From the NCBI RefSeq assembly GCF_000168295.1, contig NZ_AAQJ02000001.1, forward strand, positions 645,001-709,000: a stretch of 64,000 bases of DNA. The letters run 5' to 3'. Numbering within the stretch: the stretch's first letter is position 1; each line of letters begins with the position of its first letter. The translations under genes and the position numbers were made by a program. This document shows, piece after piece, positions 29,132 through 38,943 of this stretch. The stretch comes from Rickettsiella grylli (lineage in GTDB: Bacteria; Pseudomonadota; Gammaproteobacteria; Diplorickettsiales; Diplorickettsiaceae). Under the pieces are notes generated by a model, which worked only from the letters and a program-made list of their open reading frames with translations, ran no database searches and was not told where the DNA came from.

Positions 29132-30904
29132 ATGCAAAGAACACATTATTGCCAGCAATTAAATTCAAATTTAGTCAATGAAACGGTGCACGTTTGTGGT
29201 TGGGTTCATCATCGTCGTGATCATGGCGGTATTATTTTTATTGATTTACGCGATCGGAGTGGTCTTTTACAGGTGGTGTTTAACCCCGAGCAGTCTGAAT
29301 TATTTAAACAAGCAGAAACATTACGAAATGAGTATGTTGTGCAAATAAGCGGCGAAATACGGTTGCGACCTCAAGGAACAGAAAATACACAGTTAAAATC
29401 GGGCAATATTGAGCTTAAACCCACAGCGCTTATTATTTTAAATACATCAGCACCACTGCCTATTTCGATTGATGCCTATACACCGGTAAGTGAAGAAGTG
29501 GCCTTACGTTATCGTTATTTAGATTTGCGTCGATCTGAAGTTCAAGAACGTTTTCGGCGACGTACTGAGATGGTTAAATTAATACGGCATTTTTATGAAG
29601 AAAAGGGCTTTTTAGAGATTGAAACCCCCGTATTGACCAAAGCGACACCGGAAGGGGCACGAGATTATCTGGTGCCGAGTCGTATTTATCCGGGTGAATT
29701 TTATGCGTTGCCGCAATCCCCCCAATTATTTAAACAATTATTGATGATTGCAGGGTTTGATCGGTACTACCAAATCGTACGTTGTTTCCGTGACGAAGAT
29801 TTGCGCGCGGATAGACAGCCTGAATTTACTCAACTCGATATGGAAATGTCTTTTTGTAGCGAGGAGGATATACAAACGCTCAATGAATCCTTGATCTGTT
29901 ATTTGTTTAAAAAATTATTAGCGGTGGATTTACCCTGTCCTTTTCCACGCTTAAGTTATGCCACGGCCATGCAACGCTACGGAAGTGATAAACCCGATTT
30001 ACGGATTCCGTTTGAGTTAGTCGATATTGCCGATTTAGTAGAAAACATAACGTTTAAAGTTTTTTCGGATCCAGCCAAAGATGCCAACGCGCGAGTGACC
30101 GCATTACGCATTCCTCAAGGGGCTGAATTAACACGTAAAGCAATAGAAACGTACACCCATTATGCGGCGATTTTTGGTGCGAAAGGATTGGCCTACCTGA
30201 AAGTTTTCGATCCGAGCCAGGGGGTAAAAGGTCTACAATCACCTATTTTAAAGTTTATTCCAGATGCGGTTGTCAATGCCATCTTACAACGAGTGGATGC
30301 TAAAAAAGGTGATATTATTTTCTTTGGTGCGGGCGATGCTAAAATAGTGAGTGAATCCTTAGGCGCGCTACGCGTTAAATTAGGCCATGATTTTAACTGC
30401 ATTAAAGAAGGATGGTTCCCTTTGTGGGTGGTTGACTTTCCTTTATTTGAATTTGAAAAAGAAGAAAAACGCTGGAAAGCCTTGCATCATCCTTTTACGG
30501 CACCTAAGATTACGAATGCCGCTGAATTATTGGCAAACCCTGAAGCGTGTTTATCCCGGGCCTATGATATGGTACTAAATGGTTGTGAAGTGGGTGGAGG
30601 ATCCATACGTATTCATGACAGTGCGATACAAAAAGCGGTATTTGATCGATTAACACTGAGTGAAGCCGAACAAAAAGAAAAATTTGGTTTTTTCTTAGAA
30701 GCACTTAAATTCGGTTGTCCACCGCACGGAGGAATGGCTTTTGGCTTAGATCGTTTAGTGATGCTGATGACAAATGCGCAATCGATCCGTGATGTGATTG
30801 CTTTTCCTAAAACACAAACGGGACATTGCCCACTGACGCATGCGCCAAGTCTCGTTTCTGAACAGCAATTAAAAGAGCTCGCTTTACAGATTCGTAAAAA
30901 ATAA
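29132..30904 (+). CDS. aspS: Aspartyl-tRNA synthetase
   Basis: Class II synthetase of 590 aa with an N-terminal OB-fold ([23 protein letters not shown]), a core with [10 protein letters not shown] and [18 protein letters not shown], the bacterial GAD insertion domain (about 280-420), and a C-terminal motif 3 region ([14 protein letters not shown]). This is the bacterial type with the GAD insert. Whether it is discriminating or also charges tRNA-Asn cannot be decided here. Confidence 0.97.
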   Translation: MQRTHYCQQLNSNLVNETVHVCGWVHHRRDHGGIIFIDLRDRSGLLQVVFNPEQSELFKQAETLRNEYVVQISGEIRLRPQGTENTQLKSGNIELKPTALIILNTSAPLPISIDAYTPVSEEVALRYRYLDLRRSEVQERFRRRTEMVKLIRHFYEEKGFLEIETPVLTKATPEGARDYLVPSRIYPGEFYALPQSPQLFKQLLMIAGFDRYYQIVRCFRDEDLRADRQPEFTQLDMEMSFCSEEDIQTLNESLICYLFKKLLAVDLPCPFPRLSYATAMQRYGSDKPDLRIPFELVDIADLVENITFKVFSDPAKDANARVTALRIPQGAELTRKAIETYTHYAAIFGAKGLAYLKVFDPSQGVKGLQSPILKFIPDAVVNAILQRVDAKKGDIIFFGAGDAKIVSESLGALRVKLGHDFNCIKEGWFPLWVVDFPLFEFEKEEKRWKALHHPFTAPKITNAAELLANPEACLSRAYDMVLNGCEVGGGSIRIHDSAIQKAVFDRLTLSEAEQKEKFGFFLEALKFGCPPHGGMAFGLDRLVMLMTNAQSIRDVIAFPKTQTGHCPLTHAPSLVSEQQLKELALQIRKK

Positions 30905-30998
30905 CAAAGACGTCATCCATCGCAAGATGCAAGGCATTACAATTTAAGCGTTGAGTGAAAATGAAAGATTTTACGACGCAATTTTTTAAATAAAGGTT

Positions 30999-31826
30999 AT
31001 GTTGCATTCAAACACAGCAAATTTTAACAACGCACTTCATGGCAATTATCGAATGCCGATTAAAACCATTTTTTTGGAGGCTTGGTATCGCGTAAAAGGA
31101 ATGAAAGTCAGTTATTGGCTTGGGTTTCTTTATTTCGTACTGGTTATGGCGTTGATTTGTCTTGTGTTGGGATTAGTATTAGCGCTTTATGACGTGTACG
31201 TTTTGCCTTTAGCGACTGCGTATCATGCGGTTTTTTTTTATAATGCCAAATTAATGCTGAAATTTGTTGTTGTGGGAACCGTCGAAGTGTTCCGTTTCTT
31301 ATTTACAGCTTCTTTAGCTTATATGGCCTTGCAACACTTACAATCTAAACCGATTCATGCCAAGATGGTTTTTTCTTTTCAACACGCCTTACGGCCTTTG
31401 CTGTTCATTGGTTTATTACTTTATCTATTGAATAGTTTTATTCTTTCCAGCACCAATATCCTTTTACATTCCGGGATCATTCAGCAACAAGTTGCTTTTT
31501 TAGGCCCCATTTTAACGAGAGCTTTTTTATTTATTATTTTCGGCATCTGTTTTTTTATCTATTTTTACTTGTCCGTTTTAGTCTTCATGACCGTCTTGCT
31601 CATTTTAGATCAGAAAATAGCAATAAAACAAAGCTTACGTCTGGCTTTCCAATCAATTAATCAACATATTTTTAAAAACACGGCATTAATTGTTTTCACA
31701 ACCATACTATTCGGTCTTTTAGTCTTGATGACGCTAGGGATTGGTTTAATTTGGTTATTGCCAATGACCTCATTAGTGACGGCGATTCAATACAATCAAA
31801 TTTTTTGTGGAGGTCATTTAGTGTAG
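30999..31826 (+). CDS. Integral membrane protein of unknown function
   Basis: The 275-aa protein has about six hydrophobic segments (near 40-65, 88-110, 130-150, 165-205 and 225-260) and few charged residues. The segment IAIKQSLRLAFQSINQHIFKN recalls short amphipathic linkers of several bacterial membrane-protein families, but I cannot name one with confidence. The start at 30999 has aaagg four bases upstream; an alternative Met at 31053 lacks a ribosome site. It lies between aspS and yebC. Confidence 0.6.
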   Translation: MLHSNTANFNNALHGNYRMPIKTIFLEAWYRVKGMKVSYWLGFLYFVLVMALICLVLGLVLALYDVYVLPLATAYHAVFFYNAKLMLKFVVVGTVEVFRFLFTASLAYMALQHLQSKPIHAKMVFSFQHALRPLLFIGLLLYLLNSFILSSTNILLHSGIIQQQVAFLGPILTRAFLFIIFGICFFIYFYLSVLVFMTVLLILDQKIAIKQSLRLAFQSINQHIFKNTALIVFTTILFGLLVLMTLGIGLIWLLPMTSLVTAIQYNQIFCGGHLV

Positions 31827-31893
31827 TGTGAAAATAATCGTCGTTATTTATTTTACGAAAATGAAATGAAACGGTTTATAAGAAGAGAAAATT

Positions 31894-32610
31894 ATGGCGG
31901 GACATAGTAAATGGGCGAATATACAGCATCGAAAAAATAAGCAAGATGCAAAGCGAGGTAAATTATTTACCAAATTAATTCGTGAAATTACGGTTGCTGC
32001 ACGAATCAGTGGGGGGGACCTCAGCAATAATCCCCGTTTGCGTTTAGCTGTTGATAAGGGATTAGCGGCGAATATGACGCGAGAGACAATTGACCGTGCA
32101 ATTAAACGAGGTTCCGGTGGTCCAGAAGGGGTTCAAATGGAAGAAATTCGTTATGAAGGTTATGGACCTAACGGAGTTGCACTATTAATCGATACGCTCA
32201 CTGACAACCGTAATCGTACCGTTGCGGAAATTCGACATGTTTTGAGCAAGTCAGGCGGCAATCTGGGAAATACAGGTTCAGTCGCTTATTTATTTAGTAA
32301 AAAAGGAGTCATTACGTTTTCTCCAGGCTTTGAAGAAGAGCGAATTTTGGAGATTGCTTTAGAGGCAGGTGCAGAAGAGGTCATTACTTATCCGGATAAA
32401 AGTATTGATGTTTGGGTCGCGGAAAATCAATTCGTGGACGTTGTTAAACGTTACCACGCAAAAAATTTAAGTATCGCCCATAGTGAAGTGACCTGGTTAG
32501 CCAGTACACGCGTTGAATTAAATAAAGAAGACCAGGAAAAGCTAGACTGCTTAATTGACCTGTTGGAGGACTTAGACGATGTACAAAATGTCTATACGAA
32601 TCAAGCCTAA
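31894..32610 (+). CDS. yebC: YebC/PmpR family protein (TACO1-like)
   Basis: The 238-aa protein opens with the family hallmark [20 protein letters not shown] and contains the [21 protein letters not shown] segment. The family was annotated as transcriptional regulators. YebC proteins have more recently been linked to translation through difficult peptide stretches. It is immediately upstream of ruvC, as across gammaproteobacteria; the stop and the ruvC ATG overlap by one base. Confidence 0.95.
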   Translation: MAGHSKWANIQHRKNKQDAKRGKLFTKLIREITVAARISGGDLSNNPRLRLAVDKGLAANMTRETIDRAIKRGSGGPEGVQMEEIRYEGYGPNGVALLIDTLTDNRNRTVAEIRHVLSKSGGNLGNTGSVAYLFSKKGVITFSPGFEEERILEIALEAGAEEVITYPDKSIDVWVAENQFVDVVKRYHAKNLSIAHSEVTWLASTRVELNKEDQEKLDCLIDLLEDLDDVQNVYTNQA

Positions 32611-33164
32611 TGTTAAATCATAGGGTTAATGCGATTGATTATAGTAAAAATCGCATTATTTTGGGCATTGATCCGGGTTCTTGCATAACCGGTTATGGTC
32701 TTATTCAAATGGAAGGTTCAGAATTAAACTATTTGGATAGTGGTTGTATTAAGGTCGTTAATGTGGCTTTTTCTGAACGTTTGGAGAAAATATTTACCGG
32801 TTTGCAAAAGCTCCTACAGGATTATACACCTCATGAAGCAGCGATTGAACAAGTTTTTATGCATATCAACCCGCATGCAGCATTGAAACTAGGTCAAGCA
32901 CGAGGCGTTGCATTGGTGGCAGCTGCATTGGCCAAATTAAGAATTTGTGAATATTCAGCAAGACAAGTGAAACAATCCGTAGTCGGGTATGGTGCGGCCA
33001 GCAAACAACAAGTTCAACATATGGTCCGTGTATTACTCCATTTAAATTGCACGCCATCAGTGGATGCAGCGGATGCATTAGCGATAGCGATTTGTCATGC
33101 ACAAGCACGTCAATCAGAACAGCTCGGCGCCAAGACAGGTTTTCGACGAGGGAGAAGACGATGA
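32610..33164 (+). CDS. ruvC: Crossover junction endodeoxyribonuclease RuvC
   Basis: Holliday-junction resolvase (184 aa), which cuts junctions after RuvAB branch migration. An RNase H-like fold is shown by ILGIDPGSCITGYGLI (first catalytic Asp in DPG), AAIEQVF (Glu) and DAADALAIAICH (terminal acidic pair). The N-terminus has about 15 residues more than E. coli RuvC. Translation couples to yebC upstream and ruvA downstream (four-base overlap). Confidence 0.95.
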   Translation: MLNHRVNAIDYSKNRIILGIDPGSCITGYGLIQMEGSELNYLDSGCIKVVNVAFSERLEKIFTGLQKLLQDYTPHEAAIEQVFMHINPHAALKLGQARGVALVAAALAKLRICEYSARQVKQSVVGYGAASKQQVQHMVRVLLHLNCTPSVDAADALAIAICHAQARQSEQLGAKTGFRRGRRR

Positions 33165-33760
33165 TTAATCGATTGCGCGGTATACTTGTTGAAAAGCAGC
33201 CACCGATTTTACTTGTAGAAGTGGCGAATGCGTTTACTTATGAAATTCAAGCCTCAATGCATACGTTTTATCAACTTCCTCATTGCGGTGAAAAAGTGTT
33301 TTTATATACCCAATTTATTGTCCGTGAGGACGGCCATTTTTTGTATGGTTTTAGTACACCTGAAGAGCGTTTTTTATTTACGCAATTATTAAAAGTGAGT
33401 GGTGTGGGACCAAAAGTTGCTTTAGGGATTTTATCAAAAATTGAAGTAACCGAATTTGTCAGTTGTGTAGAACAGCAAAATGTAAACAGTTTGCAGGCGG
33501 TTCCTGGCATTGGAAAAAAAACGGCGGAGCGGTTAATTATAGAAATGCGCGATCGTCTAAGAAATTTATCCCATAACCAACCCGAGATACTTGATAAAAA
33601 TACCATTCAATCTTTAAAACACATCCAACAAGATGCAATTGCTGCATTAATGGCGTTAGGTTATAAAAACCAAGAAGCCAGTCGTGCCGTATTACGAATT
33701 AAAGACGCTTCACTTTCGCTCGAGGCATTGATTCGACACGCGTTAAACACTATAAATTAA
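33161..33760 (+). CDS. ruvA: Holliday junction DNA helicase subunit RuvA
   Basis: Junction-binding tetramer subunit (199 aa). An N-terminal OB-fold begins MINRLRGILVEKQPP. Helix-hairpin-helix motifs follow in SGVGPKVALGILS and VPGIGKKTAERLIIEMRD, and a RuvB-binding C-terminal domain (ALMALGYKNQEASRAV) ends it. The start at 33161 overlaps the ruvC stop and has ggagaa upstream. Its usual partner ruvB is 1.8 kb further on, behind two inverted genes. Confidence 0.96.
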   Translation: MINRLRGILVEKQPPILLVEVANAFTYEIQASMHTFYQLPHCGEKVFLYTQFIVREDGHFLYGFSTPEERFLFTQLLKVSGVGPKVALGILSKIEVTEFVSCVEQQNVNSLQAVPGIGKKTAERLIIEMRDRLRNLSHNQPEILDKNTIQSLKHIQQDAIAALMALGYKNQEASRAVLRIKDASLSLEALIRHALNTIN

Positions 33761-33802
33761 ATGTTCGAATCACGATATGGATCAAGGCTCCATTTCATGT
33801 GA

Positions 33803-34402
33803 TTAAAAAAGAGTTCGAAGGGCTGATAAGATAAACGTGCAAATGAAAAGGAGATAAAAAACGGTTAAGAGATAAGCACCTATAATACAAATTCCATCTT
33901 TTTCTATTAAGCCTAAACTGAAGATCACAATCAATAAAGCAAATATAAAATTACTAAAGGGGATCGGTAAGATCAACAAGAGGGCTAAACCAAAAATAAT
34001 AATGCCATTGATAGTCTCCATTTTTCGTGAAGTCATCACGAGCCATCTGGGTTTGAGGAATCGTTCTAGTTTGACTAAATAGGGAACCGTTGTATGAATA
34101 ACGCGAATTAATTTTTCAGTGTTAATCGATCGTTTCGCAAGGGTTTTAGGTAACGTGAGCGTATTTTTCCCTGTGATCATTTGAAATGAAAAGAAAATAA
34201 TAGGGAGACTAAAAATAAAAGCAACCCCGGGGATAATCGAAAAAGGTAACGCATTCGGTAGAGCAAAAAATAATAAACCCATGCCAAAAGCGCGTCTCCC
34301 TATGAATTGTAAAAGATCGTCAAAACGTAAGTTTTTATGCTTTAAGCGCGCGTTCTTCTCAATGTCGATGAGGATTTCAGAGGCGTGTTGATCCGTTTTC
34401 AT
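33803..34402 (-). CDS. ExoD-like membrane protein
   Basis: The 199-aa protein resembles the ExoD family, named after a Rhizobium gene affecting exopolysaccharide. It has a cytoplasmic N-terminus (LRFDDLLQFIGRRAFGMGLL), the segment LPNALPFSIIPGVAFIFSLP, and three or four further hydrophobic helices. The biochemical role of ExoD proteins is unknown. The start at 34402 gives a family-like length. An in-frame ATG at 34510 would add 36 very hydrophobic residues, and neither has a strong ribosome site. It is inserted against the direction of ruvA and ruvB. Confidence 0.7.
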   Translation of the reverse strand: MKTDQHASEILIDIEKNARLKHKNLRFDDLLQFIGRRAFGMGLLFFALPNALPFSIIPGVAFIFSLPIIFFSFQMITGKNTLTLPKTLAKRSINTEKLIRVIHTTVPYLVKLERFLKPRWLVMTSRKMETINGIIIFGLALLLILPIPFSNFIFALLIVIFSLGLIEKDGICIIGAYLLTVFYLLFICTFILSALRTLF

Positions 34403-34666
34403 AAAAAATTTATTTTTTCTGAAAGATAAAAAAATAAAACTCCTCAAATAGTATAAAGTAAAAATTATTTTTGTAATAATAAATACCTTTTTAATAGGGG
34501 GGACTGTCATTTCATCTTTAAAAAAGCGTAGTAGAGAATGAAATAGTGAATGTTGAAAAATTTTTGAGCAATTAAAAACGAAACGTAAAACCTAAATACG
34601 GAAAATCTTTAAACTTCAAGCGTTAATTGATTCATTTTTCAAGGAATTGAGAAGCGAAATACGAAG

Positions 34667-35410
34667 TTAATGATGAGGTGTTGATGAAAAAGAAGTTTCT
34701 AAATTAATTTCAGTATCCGGGTTGCCGTCTGTTGTGCCGAAAAAAGAGTAGGAGGACGTAGAGGGTTCTGAAAAAGAATGATAGTTTTGACTTGTGCTGG
34801 GTATTGCTGCTGATAATCTTTGTGTTTCTGAAGGGAACGGCAGGGTGGTTTCATGTTTTAAAATAACGTGGGTTTCTTCGATCGTTCTTAATTCGTTTTT
34901 AAGCGTACGCATTGTTTCTTTAAGTTGTTTAGCGGCTTTTCGATTATTAAACGTGAAATCGATAAGAATCCAAAAACCTAAAGCAAGCGGTATGGAAACT
35001 AAGGGAAGAAATTGAATGGAAAGAAGGGATGTGATAATTAATGTAAACCCGATTATTGTACTGATATTATCTGGAATAATATTTAAAAAATCTTTGATTT
35101 GTGGAGACGAATTGCAACTTAAACTATAATTTTTAAGTGATTCAAGAAGTAATTGCGTGTTTTTAAGGATATAATCTTCCACTTCCTGTTTGTTATTTTT
35201 AAAAAAATGATGCTGACTTAAACGATCGAATTGATGAATCAGATTTAAACCCTCTTGGATTAATTGAGTACGATGACCTTTGAGTTCTTTAATCTGACTT
35301 AAATCAAACGTATTTTCGTCGTTAGGGGTCTCAAAAAAGGGTTCTAATTGAGGTAGTGTCTCTTTTATTAATTCGGCGATTGTGTTTGAAAACGAAATAA
35401 ACTGACTCAT
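34667..35410 (-). CDS. Unknown protein with membrane hairpin and Ser-rich tail
   Basis: I do not recognise this 247-aa protein. It has a helical polar region (1-110), two adjacent hydrophobic segments (about 115-132 and 134-152), a short coiled coil (about 155-182) and a low-complexity Ser/Thr/Pro tail (195-247). There is no signal peptide. The order helices, hairpin, coiled coil, disordered tail parallels the unknown 4309-4953 gene. It occupies the gap between ruvA and ruvB together with the ExoD-like gene. Confidence 0.6.
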   Translation of the reverse strand: MSQFISFSNTIAELIKETLPQLEPFFETPNDENTFDLSQIKELKGHRTQLIQEGLNLIHQFDRLSQHHFFKNNKQEVEDYILKNTQLLLESLKNYSLSCNSSPQIKDFLNIIPDNISTIIGFTLIITSLLSIQFLPLVSIPLALGFWILIDFTFNNRKAAKQLKETMRTLKNELRTIEETHVILKHETTLPFPSETQRLSAAIPSTSQNYHSFSEPSTSSYSFFGTTDGNPDTEINLETSFSSTPHH

Positions 35411-35523
35411 CTTTTTTTCTTGAATGCTTGATAAAGAAATCCTAATTCGCTAATAATAACACGATCGATTTTAAAAAATACATTGAAATCATTTATTATC
35501 CATCTTAATTAACCGAATCGTTT

Positions 35524-36579
35524 ATGCCAATTTCAGATCGTTTAACTTCTGCCAAAAAAAAGAGAGAAGATGAAAAAATCTATCCGCGTATTCGACCTGT
35601 CGCGTTAGCTGATTATTTAGGTCAAACCTCAGTTTGTGAACAAATGACATTGTTTATTCATGCGGCACGCGCGCGCCAAGAAGCCTTGGATCACGTATTA
35701 ATTGTTGGGCCGCCGGGTTTAGGTAAAACTACATTGGCAACGATTATTGCCCATGAAATGGCCGTTAGCCTGAAACAAACATCAGGTCCTGTGCTTGAAA
35801 GGGCCGGTGATTTAGCCGCATTACTGACGCACCTTGAACCTAATGAAGTTTTATTCATTGATGAAATTCATCGTTTAAGTCCTGTGATTGAAGAAATACT
35901 TTATCCTGCATTAGAAGACTATCAACTGGATATTATGATAGGCGAGGGGCCAGCAGCACGATCGATTAAACTCGATTTACCACCGTTTACGTTAATCGGC
36001 GCGACAACCCGCGCCGGATTGTTAACGTCGCCGTTGCGCGATCGGTTTGGAATTGTACAGCGCTTAACGTTTTATAGTGTTGCTGATCTTTGTCGTATCG
36101 TAACGCGCTCCGCAGGGATTTTAAAGGTAACGATTGATTCGATGGGAGCGAATGAAATTGCCAAGCGCGCACGGGGTACACCACGCATAGCCAATCGCTT
36201 GTTACGTCGAGTCAGGGATTTTGCTGAAGTAAAGTCAGATGGAAAAATAGACCAATCGTTAGCCGCACAAGCGCTGGATCTATTAGAAGTAGATAAAGAA
36301 GGTTTCGACCAGCAAGATCGAAAATTATTATTAACACTTATCGAAAAATTTGATGGCGGACCCGTGGGTTTAGACAGCTTGGCGGCGGCGATTGGTGAGG
36401 AGCGAGACACTATTGAAGACGTGATTGAACCCTATTTAATTCAACAAGCGTTTATTATGCGTACGCCTCGAGGGCGCGTGGCAACAAAAAAAACGTTTTC
36501 CCATTTCAGTTTGGCCATGCCCACACATCTTCAGGGACAAAAACAGATCGCTTATGATTTTTCTGATAAAATAAACTAA
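35524..36579 (+). CDS. ruvB: Holliday junction DNA helicase subunit RuvB
   Basis: Hexameric AAA+ motor that drives branch migration with RuvA (351 aa). Walker A is [10 protein letters not shown], Walker B LFIDEIHR, and sensor/arginine-finger segments include [19 protein letters not shown]. The C-terminal winged helix includes [14 protein letters not shown]. It is normally cotranscribed with ruvA. Here it is separated from it by two minus-strand genes and must have its own promoter. Confidence 0.97.
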   Translation: MPISDRLTSAKKKREDEKIYPRIRPVALADYLGQTSVCEQMTLFIHAARARQEALDHVLIVGPPGLGKTTLATIIAHEMAVSLKQTSGPVLERAGDLAALLTHLEPNEVLFIDEIHRLSPVIEEILYPALEDYQLDIMIGEGPAARSIKLDLPPFTLIGATTRAGLLTSPLRDRFGIVQRLTFYSVADLCRIVTRSAGILKVTIDSMGANEIAKRARGTPRIANRLLRRVRDFAEVKSDGKIDQSLAAQALDLLEVDKEGFDQQDRKLLLTLIEKFDGGPVGLDSLAAAIGEERDTIEDVIEPYLIQQAFIMRTPRGRVATKKTFSHFSLAMPTHLQGQKQIAYDFSDKIN

Positions 36580-36688
36580 AGTGAATAGTAATCGCGAAGC
36601 GTTTTTGAATGGTGCATTGTACATCCGCTATCACACACACGTAAGCGTAAAGATTGCATCGTAAATACGTAATATAAAAGAGGTCAGA

Positions 36689-37390
36689 ATGTCAACGATC
36701 GATCCTTCCCTTTGGAGTTACTTTTCAGCGGCAAGCGGAATCGTTAAATGTGTGATGTTCATTTTGCTGGTTGCCTCGATCTTATCGTGGTCAATGATCT
36801 TCCAATATGGATTCATACTGAGACGTTCAAGAAAACGATTAGCTCAATTTGAAAATAAATTTTGGTCAGGTATTGAGCTTAGTAAACTTTATACGGAGTT
36901 GAATCGTGAACAGGAACAACAGAACGGTTTAGCCAGTATTTTTCACGCGGGATTCCGTGAGTTTGTGCGATTGGACCAACACGTCAGTGATGTACCCGCG
37001 GTTATTATGGAAGGTGTGCAACGTGCGATGCGTATTGCGTATTCTGAACAACATCAATTACTCGAGAAACATTTAGACTTTTTAGCCACATTAGGTTCCA
37101 CAAGTCCTTATATTGGATTATTTGGGACAGTGTGGGGAATTATGACTGCTTTTCATGCATTATCGGCTTCACAACAGACAGCTACTATTGCAATGGTGGC
37201 GCCCGGTATTGCAGAAGCATTAGTCGCTACCGCGATGGGTTTATTTGTTGCTATTCCTGCAGTCATTTTTTACAATCGTTACGCGCATCAAATTCAGCAT
37301 TTATTGCACCATTATCACCGTTTTCAGGAAGAATTCTCAACTATTTTGTATCGTCAAATTCATGGCAATGCGGGGAATTATGTATCCTAA
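36689..37390 (+). CDS. tolQ: Tol-Pal system protein TolQ
   Basis: Inner-membrane proton-channel subunit of the Tol-Pal machine, which constricts the outer membrane during division. The 233-aa protein has one N-terminal and two C-terminal membrane helices, with the MotA/TolQ/ExbB signature LGSTSPYIGLFGTVWGIM and ATAMGLFVAIPAVIFYN. The ribosome site agaggt precedes ATG. The ybgC gene that usually stands between ruvB and tolQ is absent; the 109-base gap holds no frame for it. Confidence 0.95.
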   Translation: MSTIDPSLWSYFSAASGIVKCVMFILLVASILSWSMIFQYGFILRRSRKRLAQFENKFWSGIELSKLYTELNREQEQQNGLASIFHAGFREFVRLDQHVSDVPAVIMEGVQRAMRIAYSEQHQLLEKHLDFLATLGSTSPYIGLFGTVWGIMTAFHALSASQQTATIAMVAPGIAEALVATAMGLFVAIPAVIFYNRYAHQIQHLLHHYHRFQEEFSTILYRQIHGNAGNYVS

Positions 37391-37838
37391 TTTCCGTCCG
37401 CCTTTACAGCAACGGCGCAAATCGCTTTTATCTGAAATTAATGTAGTTCCCTACATTGATGTCATGTTAGTGTTGTTAGTTATCTTTATGGTGACGACGC
37501 CTTTATTATCACAGGGGATTAAAGTGAACTTGCCGCAAGCGCAAACACAAACCATGACTTCTACACAGGAACCTATTATTGTTTCTATTGATGAAAAAGG
37601 GTTTTATTATTTGAATACCCTAACGCATCCCCAAACGCCGCTAACGATTCAACAATTAAAACAAAAAGTGGATGAACAATTGAGGCGTGTTGCGGAAAAA
37701 AAAGCCCCACAACAGATCTTTATTAAAGGCGATAAAAAAATTGATTATGGTAAAGTCATATCCTTGATGGTTTTATTGCAACGCGCTGGAGCGATTAATA
37801 TTGGTTTATTAACGGAGTCACCGCCACAGGCGGTTTAA
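37380..37838 (+). CDS. tolR: Tol-Pal system protein TolR
   Basis: ExbD/TolR-family partner of TolQ (152 aa). It has a single N-terminal membrane helix containing the essential Asp in VVPYIDVMLVLLVIFMV, then a periplasmic domain. The start is the ATG at 37380, which overlaps the tolQ stop by eleven bases. The longer upstream open frame only reads tolQ in another phase. Confidence 0.95.
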   Translation: MYPNFRPPLQQRRKSLLSEINVVPYIDVMLVLLVIFMVTTPLLSQGIKVNLPQAQTQTMTSTQEPIIVSIDEKGFYYLNTLTHPQTPLTIQQLKQKVDEQLRRVAEKKAPQQIFIKGDKKIDYGKVISLMVLLQRAGAINIGLLTESPPQAV

Positions 37839-37847
37839 ATACGATGT

Positions 37848-38699
37848 ATGCTCAGGTTTAATAGAGAAAACTATTATTCATATTCATTTTTGGCCGCACT
37901 TCTATTGCATTTCGTTTTATTTTTAGCTTTATTTTTAACAGTACGTCATCATACAACGTTAGTTTCTTTATCTTCTCCTGCTGTACAATGGATACACGCC
38001 ACAGCGATCCCCATGGACACGCTTGTTAAAAAAAAGACGCCTCCTGTCGAGAAAATAAAGATACCGACTGAGGTTCCCAAACCCTCTGAGGTGACCAAAC
38101 CCTTAAAATCCGAGTTAATCAAAAAAAGCCCGGTTGTATTACCGCTTGAGAAAAAAAAAGTACATAAAAACGAGCAAAAGCAAATAACGTCACATACACG
38201 AAATAAACAATCGTTATTGATAAAAAAAAGAATGCATCTTAAAACAACAAAAATAGAAAAAAAAATAATGCATAAGCCAAAAAAAATGACGCATCAACCG
38301 ATATCCAAAAAATCATTAAAACTGGTTGAGAAAAATGTTCAACAATTACTGGATCAAGAATTAAAAACGTTAGAAAAACAATCGATTCATACATCCCGTT
38401 ATGCCGCAACGATGGGCAAGTACCGACATCTTATTTTGCAGGCCATTGCTCAACAATGGATTATTCCTCCAGAAATGAATAAACACTTAGAAACGCAATT
38501 AACCGTGCATTTGGCACCGGGAGGGCTAGTTTTAGACGTGATTATTGTTAAAAGTAGTGGTAATTTAATACTGGATCGTTCAGCGCAAACGGCTGTGTAT
38601 AAAGCGTCACCTTTGCCAGTCCCAAAAAATGAAGATTTATTTCATACCTTTCGTCACATTAATTTAATCGTCCGGCCTGAAGGGGTAATAACACAATAA
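37848..38699 (+). CDS. tolA: Tol-Pal system protein TolA
   Basis: Inner-membrane anchored protein that spans the periplasm to reach Pal (283 aa). It shows one N-terminal membrane helix (about 13-33), a Lys/Pro-rich extended region (about 55-165), and a C-terminal TonB/TolA-like domain with YRHLILQAIAQQWIIP and VKSSGNLILDRSAQTAV. It is shorter than the E. coli protein, whose helical middle domain is longer. The next Tol gene, tolB, lies 3.3 kb away. Confidence 0.9.
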   Translation: MLRFNRENYYSYSFLAALLLHFVLFLALFLTVRHHTTLVSLSSPAVQWIHATAIPMDTLVKKKTPPVEKIKIPTEVPKPSEVTKPLKSELIKKSPVVLPLEKKKVHKNEQKQITSHTRNKQSLLIKKRMHLKTTKIEKKIMHKPKKMTHQPISKKSLKLVEKNVQQLLDQELKTLEKQSIHTSRYAATMGKYRHLILQAIAQQWIIPPEMNKHLETQLTVHLAPGGLVLDVIIVKSSGNLILDRSAQTAVYKASPLPVPKNEDLFHTFRHINLIVRPEGVITQ

Positions 38700-38793
38700 G
38701 GTGAAGTTTTTCACCGGACGTCTTCTATCTATTGCCTTTTCTCTTAAAAATAGTGGATGAATCTCTCAAAAGGAGTCTTTAAACGTGTTAAGG

Positions 38794-38859
38794 AAAGTAA
38801 CTTGATTCGGATTTGGCCGTAAAAACGTGATGTTACTTTACCCGAATCATTTTTTACGG
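38794..38859 (+). promoter_or_regulatory. Interleaved triple inverted repeat (possible pseudoknot or attenuator)
   Basis: Three perfect complementary pairs occur in the order A-B-C-A'-B'-C'. A is aaagtaac (38794-38801) with 38832-38839. B is tgattcgg (38803-38810) with 38842-38849. C is ccgtaaaaa (38817-38825) with 38851-38859. The pairs cannot all nest, so they must form a pseudoknot or exclude one another. B' is followed by six T, so the B stem would look like a terminator that the C stem would disrupt. It lies about 85 bases before the decayed Rpn gene. Confidence 0.5.
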
Positions 38860-38943
38860 ATATATTAGATTTCCTATTATCATTTTAGACATTTAATGAT
38901 AATATAGATATATCTGTTTAACGACAAATAAGGAAGAATAATA

